Source of the DNA: Bacillota bacterium
Lineage (GTDB): Bacteria; Bacillota; Clostridia; Monoglobales; Firm-18
DNA: 16,638 nt
Assembly (NCBI GenBank): GCA_023228885.1
Contig: JALOAJ010000046.1
Location: 1-16,638 of the forward strand
Direction of reading: 5' to 3'
This document shows positions 14,287 to 16,638 of this stretch, piece after piece. The notes below the pieces were generated by a model that was not told the DNA's origin, did no database searches, and saw nothing but the letters and a program-made list of their open reading frames with translations. Position 1 is the first letter of the stretch, and each line of letters begins with the position of its first letter. The position numbers and the translations under genes were made by a program.

Positions 14287-15128
14287 GTGACATTATTGAG
14301 TTAAAAAACACAAGTCTTGAATTTAGGCGAATATCGTCGAATTTTCTTCGGTCAGCATTTCAACAAGAACGTGTTCAACTTTTGCGATTTAGAAATTATA
14401 TAAAAGGAAATGTAGCGATTACTAATATTATAGAAAGAAAAATTGCTGACTCCGCATACGACTGTGAACTTTTCGCAACTTCAGACAGCGGTTATGGATG
14501 TAACAATCAACTCAATATTCCAATTGATGAAGGTGACCATGTAAAAGCAATGGTAGCATTTCTTAATGAGTTAGCCGCAGATGAAAGCACAAATATTTTA
14601 GGGATAGCGATGGCTTTCAATTTTTCTTCAAGCAGGAAATTTATTGATCAAATTCAAGCATTTTATGAAAAAGCGTTTAAGCCACTTATTGATTTTATTA
14701 TTGACGAATTAAATAAGGAGATTATGGTCATGGAAACACAAAACCCCAAAAACGGTACTCAGATTAATCAAAATATCCAAAACAACTACGGAACTGCTAA
14801 TGCTGGGGAGGGCATTAATTCTAACAACATTGTGACCCTAAATGATTTGCATCAGATCGAAAACCTAATTACTTTGCTTCGCACAGAGATATTAGGATGT
14901 GCTGCTACGCAGGATGAAAAAGATATGGTTTTGGATGATTTAGAGATTATTGATGAGCAGGTAAAGTCTGATGAGCCAAAACCTTCGCGCTTAAAAAAGG
15001 CTTTAACTGGAATAAAAGGTTTTGTTGCAGGTGCGACGACGGGAGCAACAACCGCTACCACTCTTATAACTGCAGCCAACGCACTGTATCAAAAAGTTGA
15101 GCCGATTATTTCGGCAATTACGACATAG
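14283..15128 (+). CDS. 281-residue protein with Asn/Gly-rich linker and Gly/Ala/Thr-rich tail
   Basis: Unknown family. Residues 1-150 form a mostly helical domain (for example RRISSNFLRSAFQQERVQLL and FYEKAFKPLIDFIIDELNKE). A polar linker QINQNIQNNYGTANAGEG (about 160-177) follows, of a type seen in several bacterial conflict proteins between sensor and effector parts. A helical segment (about 185-235) then leads to a small-residue-rich stretch KGFVAGATTGATTATTLI (about 245-262) that could be a membrane-active glycine-zipper-like helix. I choose ATG 14283, which forms ATGA with the preceding stop and has GGGGTGG just upstream; an earlier ATG at 14259 lies deep in the zinc-ribbon gene. Coupling to the zinc-ribbon gene implies joint action. 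A defence effector role is possible but unproven. Confidence 0.75.
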   Translation: MSDIIELKNTSLEFRRISSNFLRSAFQQERVQLLRFRNYIKGNVAITNIIERKIADSAYDCELFATSDSGYGCNNQLNIPIDEGDHVKAMVAFLNELAADESTNILGIAMAFNFSSSRKFIDQIQAFYEKAFKPLIDFIIDELNKEIMVMETQNPKNGTQINQNIQNNYGTANAGEGINSNNIVTLNDLHQIENLITLLRTEILGCAATQDEKDMVLDDLEIIDEQVKSDEPKPSRLKKALTGIKGFVAGATTGATTATTLITAANALYQKVEPIISAITT

Positions 15129-15140
15129 GAGAGTAAGAAA

Positions 15141-15230
15141 ATGACCAATAGAGAAGAATTGTTAATTAAAATTATCATCATGGCACAACTCTTTTTGTAT
15201 AATGTGAAATTGGAACTGCGGTTATCATGA
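15141..15230 (+). CDS. possible 29-residue small protein
   Basis: ATG follows GGAGAG by seven bases and lies 12 bases after the stop of the preceding gene, as an operon member would. The product starts MTNREELLIKIIIMAQLFLY and ends LRLS, giving an amphipathic or membrane-leaning helix. It may be a real small protein or the start of a gene cut short. An ATGA overlap at 15227 opens a further 17 codons, which I do not call. Confidence 0.4.
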   Translation: MTNREELLIKIIIMAQLFLYNVKLELRLS

Positions 15231-15345
15231 ATAGAGGTTTCACGGTAGATTGTGATGCTCATGCTATAAAATTTATTTAAAATGAATTAAAAGCATATGC
15301 GTTTAACCAATAAAGTATACTATTGTGTTGTCGATTGTTGTATCG

Positions 15346-15364
15346 AACCTGCGTAAGGTTTTTT
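15346..15364 (+). terminator. terminator after the zinc-ribbon operon
   Basis: AACCT (15346-15350) pairs with AGGTT (15356-15360) around a five-base loop, followed by T to 15364 (six T in all). The stem is short, so strength is uncertain. It separates the coupled genes from the membrane-protein gene at 15471. Confidence 0.55.
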
Positions 15365-15470
15365 ATCACTTTTTTCAGATTCTGTCGTTGTGAACAGACC
15401 GCTTATTCGCTGTAGGAAAAGGCTCTTTGCTCATAGACATTATTAAAATAAAAATAATGGGGGTTTTAGA

Positions 15471-16340
15471 ATGAGTATCGAAGGAACTATTGAGGTTATT
15501 AATAATTCATCAGAAACTTTCTGGAATAGTGGAAATATTATTGCAATTATAGTTTCTGTAATATCTATAATTGGTTCAATTATAGTTGTAGTACTTAATA
15601 ATCGGGCATCTAATAAAATCAGTGAACATAATAATAATTTTCAGGAAAAAATGAATGATGAAAACACAAAGTTGCAAGCAGAGTGGCACAAGGAAAATTT
15701 AGGGCTACAAGAGCAAATAAATAAAGCTAACATAGATGCCAACCTTATTGCAAACGCAAGAATTGAATGGATACAAAAAGTACGAAATCTTTCAGCCGAG
15801 TTACTATCTTTGTATTTCTCAATGCTTAATCCACAAGAGGCTGATAAATTTCAAATAGATTTTAATCATTCAATAGAAAAAACAGAGTTACTAATTTTAT
15901 ACTTCGGACACGAAGATGATGAAATAAAAAATGCAGATATGAACACTCTACTCAACAGAGAAAATAATAAAGGTAAAAATGAGTTGATTGTAAGTTTTTT
16001 AATTTCATTATCTCAAAAATTAAATAAATACAATGTTTTTATTCAAAAAGGCGGATTGGCCGAACTTCAAAAATCCATAAACAAAGCTCAACAAGAGATG
16101 TACCATAATGTTGAAATGATTAAAGTCGGAGAATATTACCACGAAGAAGCTGAGGAGATGATGGATGTGGAAGAACCGCACTATCAAACTGAAGATATTT
16201 TAAATGTGAACCGATTAGAGAAAGAAAAGAAAGATATGGTAAATGAAATAACTAATCTGCAAAACGATTTAATTTTCTTAAGGAATATTATTAGAACTTA
16301 TTTGAAAATTGAATGGAATAAAGCAAAATTAGCTAAATAA
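15471..16340 (+). CDS. single-pass membrane protein with coiled coils
   Basis: This 289-residue protein is of no named family. One membrane helix lies at about 21-42 (NIIAIIVSVISIIGSIIVVV), followed by NNR, so the long C-terminal part is probably cytoplasmic. Coiled-coil-like segments occur at about 50-95 and 240-270. The segment ANARIEWIQKVRNLSAEL (about 94-111) recalls small membrane proteins seen in phage-defence and prophage regions, but I cannot assign a family. GGGGG lies seven bases before the ATG. The coding DNA is visibly more AT-rich than the genes to its left, suggesting separate acquisition. It has its own transcription unit, between the terminator at 15346 and a hairpin at 16351. 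Confidence 0.75.
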   Translation: MSIEGTIEVINNSSETFWNSGNIIAIIVSVISIIGSIIVVVLNNRASNKISEHNNNFQEKMNDENTKLQAEWHKENLGLQEQINKANIDANLIANARIEWIQKVRNLSAELLSLYFSMLNPQEADKFQIDFNHSIEKTELLILYFGHEDDEIKNADMNTLLNRENNKGKNELIVSFLISLSQKLNKYNVFIQKGGLAELQKSINKAQQEMYHNVEMIKVGEYYHEEAEEMMDVEEPHYQTEDILNVNRLEKEKKDMVNEITNLQNDLIFLRNIIRTYLKIEWNKAKLAK

Positions 16341-16350
16341 CAAATTTAAA

Positions 16351-16374
16351 TCACCCTTGGTGGTGGGTTTTCTT
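16351..16374 (+). terminator. weak terminator after the coiled-coil membrane protein
   Basis: TCACC (16351-16355) pairs with GGTGG (16359-16363) with a three-base loop; an alternative ACCC/GGGT pairing reaches the TTTTCTT tail. Position just past the stop supports the call; the stem is weak. Confidence 0.4.
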
Positions 16375-16424
16375 ATGTCCAAAATCAAGATAAGTTGTTA
16401 ATCCTATATTGAAGTTTCCTTTGT

Positions 16425-16446
16425 GGGGGGTTTAGCTTAACCTCCC
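16425..16446. repeat. 8-bp hairpin in the right intergenic region
   Basis: GGGGGGTT (16425-16432) pairs with AACCTCCC (16439-16446), including one G-T pair, around a six-base loop. No U tract follows on either strand. Otherwise I see nothing in 16375-16534. Confidence 0.4.
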
Positions 16447-16534
16447 ATTATGAGCATAATAAGGGTAAATCAGGCAGCCTTCTATAGCAGGCGTTCTTGT
16501 AGAGGTTGTTTGGGAATTTAAAAATAATTTTTAG

Positions 16535-16638
16535 TTATAGCTTGACATAAGGGTGCCTGAGCGAGTGCATTCCGCGCTTTGCCCGTTCTCCGATATCAAT
16601 TCCGGCAATCGTTCTGTACCTGGAAATGATGCCGCCCA
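16535..16638 (-). pseudogene. tyrosine recombinase fragment at right edge
   Basis: A minus-strand frame open to the window edge reads SRYRTIAGIDIGERAKRG followed by MHSLRHPYVKL and a stop. HSLRH after a GID-type helix is the signature around the second catalytic arginine region of tyrosine recombinases, where active proteins continue for about 60 more residues with LGH and the tyrosine. Here the frame stops four residues after PY, so the protein is truncated. Its N-terminal part lies beyond the window. It differs from the remnants at 3034 and 10348 and marks another element boundary. Confidence 0.5.

Noticed and set aside
15227..15280. 17-codon frame overlapping the 29-codon ORF by ATGA
   Set aside because: Too short and without its own ribosome site or any recognisable product.

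Overview
The window looks like accessory DNA from a low-GC Gram-positive anaerobe, most likely a gut-type Clostridia member. This rests on strong AGGAGG-type ribosome sites, occasional GTG and TTG starts, a RepA/ParA/ParB module of the kind carried by Firmicutes conjugative elements and large plasmids, and a membrane-anchored LuxR regulator. The species cannot be named from the sequence.

Layout. (1) 1-2715, minus strand: repA-parA-parB replication/partition operon, a terminator after parB, and the first bases of a further gene leaving the left edge. repA carries a 15-bp tandem repeat that could be an origin, and a strong hairpin sits in its leader. (2) 2860-3138: remnant of the integrase end of a mobile element, with a tRNA-like CCGCAACCA terminus, a terminator, five TACCAC hexamers and the last codons of a tyrosine recombinase. 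(3) 3250-9401, minus strand: cargo made of a membrane-anchored LuxR regulator with its own promoter and terminator, followed by a two-gene unit for a small membrane protein and a 1356-residue exported protein. (4) 9402-10190: distal end of the same element, with five more TACCAC hexamers and a 45-nt 3' fragment of a tRNA-Met gene. (5) 10187-10697: a second integrase end, laid out like the first, with a frameshifted and truncated integrase. (6) 10810-16340, plus strand: accessory island with a Fic protein whose active-site motif is degenerate, a RES-domain protein, a zinc-ribbon protein coupled by an ATGA overlap to a 281-residue protein with a Gly/Ala/Thr-rich tail, a possible 29-residue ORF, and a single-pass coiled-coil membrane protein. 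(7) 16535-16638, minus strand: fragment of another tyrosine recombinase.

Interpretation. The two integrase ends share the same order (tRNA 3' terminus, terminator, TACCAC hexamers, integrase C-terminus). A tRNA-Met fragment sits between TACCAC clusters. The simplest reading is att-flanked elements that have lost their integrase and accumulated end to end (accretion, as known for CIMEs related to ICEs). The region 2865-10190 would be one such element, carrying the exported-protein cargo. A second begins at 10190 and carries the Fic/RES/zinc-ribbon island, which resembles toxin or defence cargo but has no proven function.
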